Shown one piece after another: positions 31,051-37,465 of a stretch of DNA of 41,409 bases. The stretch is from a virus. The translations under genes were made by a program, and so were the position numbers. How positions within the stretch are numbered: the stretch's first letter is position 1; every line of letters begins with the position of its first letter. The notes under the pieces are model-generated. The model did no database searches, had not been told where the DNA came from, and was given only the letters and a program-made list of their open reading frames with translations. Where the stretch lies: the IMG/VR virus record IMGVR_UViG_3300037140_000143, positions 1 through 41,409 of that record. One strand, 5' to 3'.

Positions 31051-31484
31051 TGCCGTTCTTCCTCACCGAACACTTCTGGGCCTTCTTTTTCGGGATGCCT
31101 GGCGGCCCGCACTTCTACGAAGCGGCCGTATGGGGCAATGTGGTCGCCGTGCTGCCCCTCGCGGTCCTCGCGCTGTTCGGCTGGTTCTGGCACAAGGGTG
31201 CTGTGGAGGAGATGCACCGCAAGCTCGACGCCGCAGCGGCGCGCGCCGACGTTCACGCGGAGCACATGAAGAAAGTGCTCGACCTGCTGAACCCCGAGAC
31301 AGACGGCGGGATCGCGGACGTGCTGGACCGCCTGGACCCCGTGTCGCCGGGTGGCTTGCAGGTCGTCGTGGACCGGATCGAGACTCTCGGCAAGAGCGTT
31401 GCGGATCTACACGGCCGGCTAGATGACGCGGCCCTTGACCAGAAGCCCAAGCCGCAGCGGTCCGGCCGCGCACCCTCGGAATAG
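31050..31484 (+). CDS. Membrane protein with C-terminal coiled coil
   Basis: The protein has 144 residues from the ATG at 31050; a GTG one codon earlier is possible. AVWGNVVAVLPLAVLALFGW is one membrane helix, and the hydrophobic N-terminal region (FFLTEHFWAFFFGMP) may be another. The rest, about residues 48-130, is a charged coiled coil. This type of small membrane protein is common directly before endolysins in phages of high-GC hosts and may help lysis. That is inference. Confidence 0.55.
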   Translation: MPFFLTEHFWAFFFGMPGGPHFYEAAVWGNVVAVLPLAVLALFGWFWHKGAVEEMHRKLDAAAARADVHAEHMKKVLDLLNPETDGGIADVLDRLDPVSPGGLQVVVDRIETLGKSVADLHGRLDDAALDQKPKPQRSGRAPSE

Positions 31485-31492
31485 GAGACCTC

Positions 31493-32410
31493 ATGAAGCG
31501 TTTTCTTCTCGCGGCCACGGCCGCGCTACTCCTCGCCGCCGTGTGTGCGGCCACGATCGCTGGCTGTGGGGGTCATTCGTCCCCTCTCCCTCCTCCGCGG
31601 GTGGCTCCCCAGCCGGCGACCACCACTGGCATCCCACCAGGGAGCATCGCGGTGCCGCCGGAATCCGCTCGCGTCCCGGAAGGCGCGAAACCCGAGGCAC
31701 CTCCCGTCTCGTTGTTCCTCGGCGTGTCGGAGAAACACGTCGACGCCGCGGGCCTGCACCTGATCGAGCAGTTCGAGGGCTACAGCCGCTGCGCGTACTG
31801 GGACCCTTATGGCGGGGTCTGGACGGTGGGTTTTGGGCAGACCCATGGGGCCTACCAAGGCTTCTGCTTCTCCGGGCGTGCGGCGGCCGAAGCCAACCTC
31901 AAGTCCTCGGTGGAGAGCGAATACGAGTGGGCGCTCCGCGCCTTGGACGTGACCTTGAACCAGAACCAGTGGGATGCCCTGTGCTCTTTTGTCTACAACC
32001 TCGGCGCCGGGATCTTCCAAGGCACCACGGTCGGCGCGGATCTGCGCGCCCGGGCGTTCTACGCCGCGTCACGACAGATGCTGGCCTACGACCATGCGGG
32101 TGGCCAGGTGCTCCCCGGTCTCGCCGTCCGGCGTGCGGATGAGGTGCGGCTGTTCCTCACCCCGGTCTCGAAGCCTAAGCCGCCCTCGCATGCGGAGATC
32201 CTCGCGCGGGAGCACCGGGAGCTCGACGCGCACTACCGGCTCCGCGAGCAACTGCGTGCCCTGCTCACAAGGCACGAGTGCCGCAAACCACCGTGGCCCC
32301 ACCCGAAGCCCAGCACGCGCGCCTACAAGGACGCCTGCCGGACCTGGCTTGTGCAGGGCGCAATCGAGAACCGCGAGATCCTGAAGTTTCATCGGATCGG
32401 GGTGTATTAG
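31493..32410 (+). CDS. Lipoprotein-type GH24 lysozyme (endolysin)
   Basis: The protein has 305 residues with AGGAGAC before the ATG. Residues 1-25 are a lipoprotein signal: a hydrophobic core (LLAATAALLLAAVCAAT) and lipobox IAGC with C25. Residues 28-75 are a Pro-rich linker. The enzyme domain starts at about 80: LIEQFEGYSRCAYWDPYGG, then WTVGFGQTHG, with the GH24 set E95, D104 and T111, as in T4-type lysozymes. LNQNQWDALCSFVYNLGAGI is the conserved later helix. Residues 210-305 are a basic helical tail. It cuts the glycan of peptidoglycan. Unusually it can leave the cell by the Sec pathway and be lipid-anchored. Confidence 0.85.
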   Translation: MKRFLLAATAALLLAAVCAATIAGCGGHSSPLPPPRVAPQPATTTGIPPGSIAVPPESARVPEGAKPEAPPVSLFLGVSEKHVDAAGLHLIEQFEGYSRCAYWDPYGGVWTVGFGQTHGAYQGFCFSGRAAAEANLKSSVESEYEWALRALDVTLNQNQWDALCSFVYNLGAGIFQGTTVGADLRARAFYAASRQMLAYDHAGGQVLPGLAVRRADEVRLFLTPVSKPKPPSHAEILAREHRELDAHYRLREQLRALLTRHECRKPPWPHPKPSTRAYKDACRTWLVQGAIENREILKFHRIGVY

Positions 32411-32767
32411 ATGCAGGGCACGCGGCTACCCGACGACGAATGGCTCAACCGTGCGGCTGACGGCGAGATCAAGCCCGGCGACTACGGCCGCTGTAACGTC
32501 ACGCCGGGTGCTGGCTCCGACACAAGCGCCGTGCAATGGGATTGGTTCGTGTGCTGCCCCGATGGCTCGACAACTCGGCTGTGGGTCAACGAGGACGACA
32601 AAAACGGATGTCGGCACATCATCACCGAGCACGATGACGGCTCGATCAGCGTGGGGGGGTCAATCCAGGGCGCAGACGTGGTCCCCGTGGTTGCACTGAT
32701 CGTCCCCGCCAGCACCGGCACCTATTGGCATGGCTATCTCCGCGCTGGCGTGTGGGAGAGCTGCTGA
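32411..32767 (+). CDS. Small conserved-looking phage protein
   Basis: The protein has 118 residues, starting directly after the lysozyme stop. WDWFVCCPDGSTTRLWV, CRHIITEHDDGSISVGGSIQ and YWHGYLRAGVWESC follow the plan of a small phage family that ends in H-G-Y/W-L-x-x-G-V-W (DUF6527-like). That identification is by eye only. Four cysteines may bind a metal. The role of the family is not known. It overlaps the next gene in TGATG. Confidence 0.6.
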   Translation: MQGTRLPDDEWLNRAADGEIKPGDYGRCNVTPGAGSDTSAVQWDWFVCCPDGSTTRLWVNEDDKNGCRHIITEHDDGSISVGGSIQGADVVPVVALIVPASTGTYWHGYLRAGVWESC

Positions 32768-32994
32768 TGCGCGAACTCGGCTACATCCCGATGCGCGATG
32801 AAGCTGGCCGGGTGTGGCCCATCATCGTGACTAACGAACCGATCCCCGAACCGATCCCCGATTCGCCGCTACACCCCGGCTTCGCCGTGGTCCAGCCGTT
32901 CCCCGTCATCGAAACCACGGGTCAAGAGCTTGTTGTGCCGCCGAGGGAGTACGGGACGCTCGTCGAGCGTCCGGCGGTCTGTGAAGCAGCCTGA
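32767..32994 (+). CDS. Hypothetical proline-rich protein
   Basis: The protein has 75 residues, coupled to the previous gene by a one-base overlap. The centre is rich in Pro and Ile/Val (TNEPIPEPIPDSPLHPGFAV), and there is no membrane helix. No family is recognised. Confidence 0.55.
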   Translation: MRELGYIPMRDEAGRVWPIIVTNEPIPEPIPDSPLHPGFAVVQPFPVIETTGQELVVPPREYGTLVERPAVCEAA

Positions 32995-33013
32995 CCACTA
33001 ACGAAAGGTAACC

Positions 33014-33397
33014 ATGTCTTCTGTCGCCTTGAAGCTGAAAGTCCAAGCAAGCTCGCTAAACGCAACGATCCTCGCGGTCGTGACCGCTGTTGGTGGTCTC
33101 ATCGTGGGCGTCGGCCTGATTTCCTCCTCACAGGAGGGCCTGCTTGTCGCTACGACAACGGCGGGTATCGCCGCCGTCGGCTTGGTCGCCAACGCGATTC
33201 ACACGGGCGCGATCGAACCGTCCGCGATCGTCACGTCTGTCGTGGCCGTCGTCACACAGGCCGTTGCCCTGCTCGTGTCGTTTCTGTTCATCACTGAAGC
33301 GGAAGCGGCGCACATTGTCGTGATCGTGACTGCGGTGGTGATCGCGGCGGCCCAGATCGCGCACGCGCTGATCTCGAAGACGGTGCCGGCGTCATGA
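33014..33397 (+). CDS. Four-helix membrane protein, holin candidate
   Basis: The protein has 127 residues. Four hydrophobic segments lie at about 17-39, 43-65, 70-97 and 99-121: ILAVVTAVGGLIVGVGLI, VATTTAGIAAVGLVANAI, IVTSVVAVVTQAVALLVSFL and HIVVIVTAVVIAAAQIAHAL. Charged residues are few and lie at the ends. Size and composition fit a phage holin that lets the lysozyme act or collapses the membrane. The gene lies 0.6 kb after the lysozyme. The papain-like protease gene starts in its stop codon. Confidence 0.65.
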   Translation: MSSVALKLKVQASSLNATILAVVTAVGGLIVGVGLISSSQEGLLVATTTAGIAAVGLVANAIHTGAIEPSAIVTSVVAVVTQAVALLVSFLFITEAEAAHIVVIVTAVVIAAAQIAHALISKTVPAS

Positions 33398-34239
33398 GCT
33401 ACCCCGTCTACGGCCGCTACCAGGTCGAGGAGGCTCCGTCAGCGCTCCTCGGCCTGCATGTGCACGACACCTCGACCCCGTTGAAGGAGGTCGATAACGA
33501 AACCCCGATCACGGTGCTCGACCAGTCTGATCTGGTCGAGCAGGGCATCCACACGTCCCGGTTCATTCCGGGCTGCAGGACGGACGCTACGGCTCTCGGG
33601 TCGTGCACGTTCAACACGGCGATCGAGGCGACTGCAAAGCTGCTGCCGGAGGCGGAGTTCTTGGCGTTTTGCAAGCGGCTGATCAGCTCGGACTATGCTG
33701 AACACCCGACGAGCTACGACCAGGCGCCGCAGCTCGAGCGCGCTGCGATAGCGGGCTATCACCTGTGTACTGATCAGACGGGGCAGCCGGCGGAAGAGTG
33801 GCCGCCCACGGACTGCGGCTCCACCGGGGCGTACGTGGTGCAGCTGCTACAGAAGCTCGGTGTTGTCCAGGGCGCGGTCATCGCGTCCGCCGGGGAAAGC
33901 CTGCTCTCGCTGATGCAGAAAGGGCTCGTGATGATGGGGAGTCCGTGGTTCTACAAGTGGGAGGAACCGGACGCGCAGGGCTTCATCGACGGGGATGGGT
34001 CGGTCGCGGCGATCGAAGAATCGATCCGCTCGGGTGTTGCCGGGGGACATGAGACGTCGCTGACGGCGATCGAGACGATCAAGTTCCTGCCTACAGGCCA
34101 TGTGGATCTGGTGAGCACGGTCCTCCGTGGGAGGAATCACTGGACGAAACCGTGGGGCGACCAGGGCTGCTACCGCATCCATGCCTCGACGCTCGTCGCG
34201 ATCAGTGGCGCCTGTGACTTCAGGCAGTTGACAGCATGA
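33394..34239 (+). CDS. Papain-like cysteine protease (C1 family fold)
   Basis: The protein has 281 residues, starting in ATGA. TALGSCTFNTAIEATAKLLP carries the papain nucleophile pattern G-S-C-T-x-N (C71). DCGSTGAYVVQLLQKLGVV follows. GGHETSLTAI gives the catalytic His (H219), and RGRNHWTKPWGDQGCYRI matches the papain N-[SH]-W-x-x-x-W-G-x-x-G-Y-x-R-I end (N248). The triad is therefore complete. There is no pro-peptide and no signal peptide, so the enzyme stays in the cell, leaves by the holin or is packed in the virion. It is coupled by ATGA to a phospholipase-D-family gene. The substrate is unknown. Confidence 0.8.
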   Translation: MSYPVYGRYQVEEAPSALLGLHVHDTSTPLKEVDNETPITVLDQSDLVEQGIHTSRFIPGCRTDATALGSCTFNTAIEATAKLLPEAEFLAFCKRLISSDYAEHPTSYDQAPQLERAAIAGYHLCTDQTGQPAEEWPPTDCGSTGAYVVQLLQKLGVVQGAVIASAGESLLSLMQKGLVMMGSPWFYKWEEPDAQGFIDGDGSVAAIEESIRSGVAGGHETSLTAIETIKFLPTGHVDLVSTVLRGRNHWTKPWGDQGCYRIHASTLVAISGACDFRQLTA

Positions 34240-34865
34240 GCACTCCGCAGCCGAGCCTCCAGACGTTCGACCTCGGCGACCTGGCGCAGTACGCGGCTGA
34301 GGGCGCGTTCTCGGCGAGCGACAGTCCGGACTCGCGGCTGTTTCTCGTTGGCCGCGATGACTGCCACGGGGTGCTGATGCACCTATACGAGCGGGTGTCG
34401 CTGTCGATCGAGTCCACGATGTTCGGTTTCGATGACGACCAGCTCAACGAAGTGATCTGGGGCAAGGTCGAAGACCCGAGCGTCGTGACGGAGTTCGTGC
34501 TCGACAAGTCGCAGTCCGGCGGCGTTCATGAGAAGAAGATTGTCGCCTCCGACGTCGCTAAGGACCCAGTGAAGTTCGCTGCCGACTTCGTGATCACGAC
34601 CTCGGAGACATCGCAGATCGTCCACACGAAGGGCGGCGTTCTCGACGGGATCGTGGGCTACGAGGGCTCAATGAACTGGAGTTCCTCCGGCGAGGGACAG
34701 GGGATCGGCCTGCATGGCGCTGCGAACGCCAAGGGCTTCAAGGCCCAGGAGAACACGCTGATGGTGTTCACGAACCCCGTGCAGTTGGCGAAGCTTGCCG
34801 CACGGATCAAGTACTCGGCGATCGTTGGTCGTCAGCGCCAGGAAGCCAAGGCCAAGGCGGCATGA
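34236..34865 (+). CDS. Phospholipase D-family protein with one HKD motif
   Basis: The protein has 209 residues. IVHTKGGVLDGIVGYEGSMN W shows H130-x-K132-x4-D137 and, a few residues later, G-S-x-N (144-147), the signature of the PLD superfamily. An earlier helix LMHLYERVSLSIESTMFGF is also typical, as is NTLMVFTNPVQLAKLAAR at the end. One motif per chain means an active dimer, as in the nuclease Nuc. Members cut phosphodiesters in lipids or DNA; no signal peptide is present, which favours DNA or an inner-membrane substrate. Start and end overlap its neighbours by ATGA, so it is translated with the papain-like protease. Confidence 0.8.
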   Translation: MSTPQPSLQTFDLGDLAQYAAEGAFSASDSPDSRLFLVGRDDCHGVLMHLYERVSLSIESTMFGFDDDQLNEVIWGKVEDPSVVTEFVLDKSQSGGVHEKKIVASDVAKDPVKFAADFVITTSETSQIVHTKGGVLDGIVGYEGSMNWSSSGEGQGIGLHGAANAKGFKAQENTLMVFTNPVQLAKLAARIKYSAIVGRQRQEAKAKAA

Positions 34866-35044
34866 TCGGCCGCGTCTTCATGGCTATCTGGTTCGGCGCG
34901 CTGCCCGTCCCTCTGGACTGGCTGCTCGTCGAAGCAGCCGAGAAGCATCAGTCGACCGGGAGCGTCATCATGCTCGGCTTCATTGGCGTGACGCTCACCG
35001 TGGGGCTGGTTTGGTTCGCTTCGTGGTTCTTGTTCTATGACTGA
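34862..35044 (+). CDS. Small two-helix membrane protein
   Basis: The protein has 60 residues. VFMAIWFGALPVPLDWLLVE and SVIMLGFIGVTLTVGLVWFA are two probable membrane helices joined by a short charged turn. It overlaps the PLD gene by ATGA. It could be a membrane partner of the protease-PLD pair or a small holin. No family is recognised. Confidence 0.55.
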   Translation: MIGRVFMAIWFGALPVPLDWLLVEAAEKHQSTGSVIMLGFIGVTLTVGLVWFASWFLFYD

Positions 35045-35138
35045 CGTGATGTCCAGGAAGCCCAAGCGCCCGTGGCCTTCTCCGCTGCCCTGTCTGTTGT
35101 GCGGTGCCGAGCCGGGCCAACCCTGCAAAGGTCACTGA
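35037..35138 (+). CDS. Small phage zinc-knuckle protein
   Basis: The product has 33 residues and is too short for most gene callers. PCLLCGAEPGQPCKGH is the well-known phage pattern C-x-x-C-G-A-x-x-G-x-x-C-x-x-x-H, a small zinc site found in many short phage proteins of high-GC hosts. It overlaps the membrane gene by eight bases and the next gene by one. Confidence 0.6.
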   Translation: MTDVMSRKPKRPWPSPLPCLLCGAEPGQPCKGH

Positions 35139-35311
35139 TGCGCCTGTTCCTGTTGACCGGCGAACCCGTCTACGAAGACGGCCGGGTGGTTGGCTGGCGG
35201 CGGGAAGCTAGGGAGCTGTGGCGCGCTCGGCCGTTTCCTTGGGCTGTCCTGCGATGTGCGCGCGTGCGCCGGACGCCTTCGGACGCGGGTCGTCTACAGG
35301 GGACCGTCTAA
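35138..35311 (+). CDS. Hypothetical basic protein
   Basis: The ORF has 57 residues starting in TGATG with the zinc-knuckle gene. It is rich in Arg and Trp (REARELWRARPFPW). No motif is recognised. Its last four bases overlap an antisense ORF, so the plus-strand run ends here. Confidence 0.45.
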   Translation: MRLFLLTGEPVYEDGRVVGWRREARELWRARPFPWAVLRCARVRRTPSDAGRLQGTV

Positions 35312-35439
35312 ACGGGCCAGATGCGCCGTAGCGCCCAGCGCAGGCGCGGAAAGCGTGGCGCCGAGTAGTCCCCGCTGACGATCCAGGGAGGCACATCGTA
35401 GAGGCGGGCGATGCGCCGCATGTCGAACTGCTCGTCCAC
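35308..35439 (-). CDS. Short antisense ORF with a portal-like motif
   Basis: A minus-strand ORF of 43 residues with a GTG start. DMRRIARLYDVPPWIVSGDY resembles the I-A-x-x-F-x-V-P-P-x-x-I/L-G motif near the C-terminus of HK97-type portal proteins. The rest is basic. It may be a free copy of such a motif or a fragment of a lost gene. The ribosome site is weak. It follows another antisense ORF in the same direction. Confidence 0.4.
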   Translation of the reverse strand: MDEQFDMRRIARLYDVPPWIVSGDYSAPRFPRLRWALRRIWPV

Positions 35440-35506
35440 CGTCTGATCGTACCTCGTCTATGTGACGGGATGAACGCCGACGGCTGGCGTTGACCGGCCT
35501 AGAACT

Positions 35507-35707
35507 TCACTGGGGTGGCGAGTAGTCCTCCGGCTGGAGCCTGGTCTCGAAGTACGGCCAGAGCTGTTCGCAGGTCTCGCACGGCAAGCGTTCTGTGTGC
35601 TTGTCGAGGCCGTCTGTCGTTGTCTTGACGCGCGCTGGTCTAACCAGGCAGATCGAGCACGGCATCTGCGAAACGGGGATCTCCGCGACCGTGACGCTCA
35701 TGGCCAT
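35507..35707 (-). CDS. Small antisense two-CxxC protein
   Basis: The protein has 66 residues. PCSICLVRPARVK and LPCETCEQLWPYF give two CxxC pairs 26 residues apart, as in a small zinc ribbon. No ribosome site is clear at the ATG at 35707 or at the next ATG. With the following ORF it forms a short minus-strand patch inside a plus-strand region. Confidence 0.45.
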   Translation of the reverse strand: MAMSVTVAEIPVSQMPCSICLVRPARVKTTTDGLDKHTERLPCETCEQLWPYFETRLQPEDYSPPQ

Positions 35708-35838
35708 CGCATGAGTTTACCGCTCGAAGTGGAGCGATGACGCCGAAGAGGGCGTGACCGGCCTCGGCATCGCGCCGTGGCTCAACGAGACAGGAGGCAC
35801 CTTGACCGATCCTGGCAACCACTCTGACAATCGCCGCG

Positions 35839-36264
35839 TTGCTTCTGACCGGCGTACAGGACACACCATCGTCGAAACCAGCGGTGGCTTCCGGCAAGAG
35901 AGCAACGCACCATCGCCGACAGAGCCCCCGCCAAAGCCCAGCGATGCTCGGGCGAGCGCCCGGCCGTCATTACACGGTTAGCTCGACGTGCTCGAACTCC
36001 CGTCCGGTCCCGTGCATCGTCCAGGCCGCAGAGCGCTACCACCAGTCCGTAGACGAGGCCGAGGATGTAGCGTGGTGCGAGAGCCGCGACGATCCGTCGG
36101 CGGTCAACAGCGAATCGGGTGATGCCGGGCTATGGCAGTTCGAAGCGGCCACATGGGCTGCGACACCGTACGCGCGCCACTCGGTGTTCTCGGCGCACTG
36201 GTCCTCCCTGGGAGCCATGTGGTACTGGAGCCGTGGCGAACAGTCGCGGTGGAGCTGCTGGTAA
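35839..36264 (+). CDS. Transglycosylase/Rpf-like protein with uncertain start
   Basis: The last 80 residues of this frame are a lysozyme-like cell-wall enzyme: DVAWCESRDDPSAVNSESGD, AGLWQFEAATWAATPYARHS and MWYWSRGEQSRWSCW. These are the features of small transglycosylase/Rpf domains, with E in CES as probable acid. The open frame extends upstream to 35806 and there spells a hydrophobic ILATTLTIAALLLTG, a good export signal, but it has no ATG, GTG or TTG before the TTG at 35839, inside that signal. A perfect AGGAGG (35792-35797) is followed by a TTG (35802) in a different frame. So the gene either has a rare start (ATC or CTG at 35809-35812), needs a frameshift, or is damaged. Confidence 0.6.
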   Translation: MLLTGVQDTPSSKPAVASGKRATHHRRQSPRQSPAMLGRAPGRHYTVSSTCSNSRPVPCIVQAAERYHQSVDEAEDVAWCESRDDPSAVNSESGDAGLWQFEAATWAATPYARHSVFSAHWSSLGAMWYWSRGEQSRWSCW

Positions 36265-36471
36265 CATTCGCTGTGCGTGGGTCTCCCACGGTGGCTGACA
36301 TGGAGACATCTGGCCCGGCACTACGCCTGATGAAGCGAAAGCAGAAACGCCCTCGGGCGTCGCGTGGAGTCCTCCCGGCCGGGGAATAACTGAGGACCTA
36401 GGCCACCACATATCCCCTCGCTGCGCTTCGGCGGGCGAGATGCAAGAGCCCGTCGGGCTCGTTGCGAACAT
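36265..36471. other. Non-coding interval with several hairpins
   Basis: This 207-base interval after the transglycosylase-like gene has no convincing ORF. It holds CGTGGG/CCCACG (36276-36290), ACGCC/GGCGT with a CTCG tetraloop (36347-36360), the palindrome CCCGGCCGGG (36374-36383) and GAGCCC/GGGCTC (36446-36460). The terminator follows 12 bases later. A structured non-coding RNA or a staged 3' end are both possible. Confidence 0.45.
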
Positions 36472-36510
36472 GAGCCCCCCAGCCCCCTTGTGTGGCTGGG
36501 GGGCTCTTTT
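36472..36510 (+). terminator. Strong rho-independent terminator
   Basis: A 13-bp perfect stem (36472-36484 with 36494-36506), GC-rich, with a 9-base loop and followed by TTTTGTG. It is the best terminator in the window and points along the plus strand, so it closes the late (structural and lysis) transcription unit. The 180 bases after it hold no good ORF and lead to the promoter of the next unit. Confidence 0.9.
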
Positions 36511-36692
36511 GTGTTGGGGGCGCAAGACGGGCAGCTCCACGGCCGTTTCTATAGAGTCGCGGTGCGATGGCCCATTCGTCCACGACCGGCCCGAACTGGC
36601 GTATGCGCTGCTCAAGGGGGTGATCGAAGTCGTCCATGACTAGAGAGAGTGGGGCGTTTGGCGTGCCTCTGCGCGCGATATCCTGACGCCTC

Positions 36693-36722
36693 TTGACATA
36701 TTGTGGCGCAATCTGCTACATT
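36693..36722 (+). promoter_or_regulatory. Sigma70-like promoter with operator-like repeats
   Basis: TTGACA (36693-36698) and TACATT (36717-36722) are separated by 18 bases. ATTGTGGCGCAAT, an inverted ATTG/CAAT pair, lies in the spacer and ATTGTGCC overlaps the -10, so a repressor could bind here. The expected transcription start, about seven bases after the -10, coincides with the A of the ATG at 36729, which implies a leaderless mRNA. Confidence 0.75.
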
Positions 36723-36728
36723 GTGCCT

Positions 36729-36956
36729 ATGAGCGACACAGACCGAGGGCATGCACAGGCGCGGTTCGACCTCGCAGCAGCTCGCTTGAACGCTGGCCAC
36801 TCAGTGGGTTCGCTCGCTGCCGTGCTCGATATAGACCGCAGGACGCTCGCGCGTCTTGAGGCTGGCGAGCCGATCCATCCGGCGAAGGCGTTGCGGGTCG
36901 CGGAGTATTTCGGTGTGCAGGTCACGGACCTGATGCTCGACGGGGTTGCGGCATGA
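36729..36956 (+). CDS. XRE-family regulator, apparently leaderless
   Basis: The protein has 75 residues. ARFDLAAARLNAGHSVGSLA, AVLDIDRRTLARLEAGEPIH and AKALRVAEYFGVQVTDLM are a complete XRE/Cro-type helix-turn-helix. There is no oligomerisation domain. The ATG has no ribosome site and lies at the expected start of transcription of the promoter at 36693-36722. An upstream ATG in frame would lie within the promoter. The gene is first of a long operon of small genes, so it probably represses that operon or acts as a Cro-like switch. Confidence 0.8.
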   Translation: MSDTDRGHAQARFDLAAARLNAGHSVGSLAAVLDIDRRTLARLEAGEPIHPAKALRVAEYFGVQVTDLMLDGVAA

Positions 36957-37105
36957 ACGGTGTCGTCTATACCCGTCGCCTTCAGGAACAGGAAGCCCGC
37001 GAGCTGGCCGCTGAACGTGAGCGGCAGGATGAGCGTGACAAGGCCCGTCGTAAAGCGCGTAAGGCGCAGCGTGAGGCCCGTCGACGGAACCGAGGCCAGT
37101 CGTGA
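36953..37105 (+). CDS. Small highly charged helical protein
   Basis: The protein has 50 residues, coupled to the regulator by ATGA. From residue 9 it is one long Arg/Glu/Ala helix (LQEQEARELAAERERQDERD, then KARRKARKAQREARRRNR). The end is strongly basic and might bind nucleic acid. No family is recognised. Confidence 0.6.
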   Translation: MNGVVYTRRLQEQEARELAAERERQDERDKARRKARKAQREARRRNRGQS

Positions 37106-37281
37106 ATCTTCGCCGGGCATCCCTAGCCGAATGGCTCGACCGTGCCGGCTTCTCACCGACGCTGGATGAGGTCGCCTACGACTCCGGCCTGTATGACCTC
37201 CTCGAGACGGACCAGGCGGCGCGTAGTCAGGCGTTGACGGACCTACTGTTCTTGATGTCGGGTGGTGTGGCCCGGTGTTGA
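37102..37281 (+). CDS. Hypothetical small helical protein
   Basis: The protein has 59 residues from a GTG in a GTGA overlap. ASLAEWLDRAGFSPTLDEVA and DLLETDQAARSQALTDLLFL are two acidic helices. No family is recognised. It belongs to the run of overlapping early genes. Confidence 0.55.
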   Translation: MNLRRASLAEWLDRAGFSPTLDEVAYDSGLYDLLETDQAARSQALTDLLFLMSGGVARC

Positions 37282-37288
37282 CGCGGCC

Positions 37289-37465
37289 ATGCCGGTGGGT
37301 GGCATCGTGAGCGCCCGAGAGGAGCCGCCCGTCCTGCTGCGGCGTGAGTATGTGCGTTGCCAGCGGACAGCGCAGTGTGGCTGGTCTGGGTACCGGACTG
37401 CGGATACTCGGGAGCAGCGGGAGCGGGCTTGCTGCCCGAAATGCGGCGGGCGCGTGAAGGCGTGA
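37289..37465 (+). CDS. Small zinc-ribbon protein
   Basis: The protein has 58 residues from the ATG at 37289; a GTG at 37307 is also possible. RREYVRCQRTAQCGWSGYRT and ACCPKCGGRVKA form a four-cysteine zinc ribbon (C-x5-C and C-x2-C). VSAREEPPVL at the start resembles the AAREEP repeat found further downstream. It overlaps the next gene in GTGA. Confidence 0.6.
   Translation: MPVGGIVSAREEPPVLLRREYVRCQRTAQCGWSGYRTADTREQRERACCPKCGGRVKA

Noticed and set aside
35754-35981. A 75-codon plus frame overlapping the start of the transglycosylase-like gene
   Set aside because: It has an AGGAGG before an internal TTG, but its translation is hydrophilic with no motif, while the other frame holds a signal peptide and enzyme. 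It is noted only as a possible leader for frameshifting.
36398-36637. A minus-strand ORF with a protein-like beginning (DDFDHPLEQRIRQFGPVVDE)
   Set aside because: It would read through the perfect terminator stem at 36472-36506, and the later part is not protein-like. The opposite plus frame (36509-36643) also looks partly coding but has no ribosome site. Neither is annotated.
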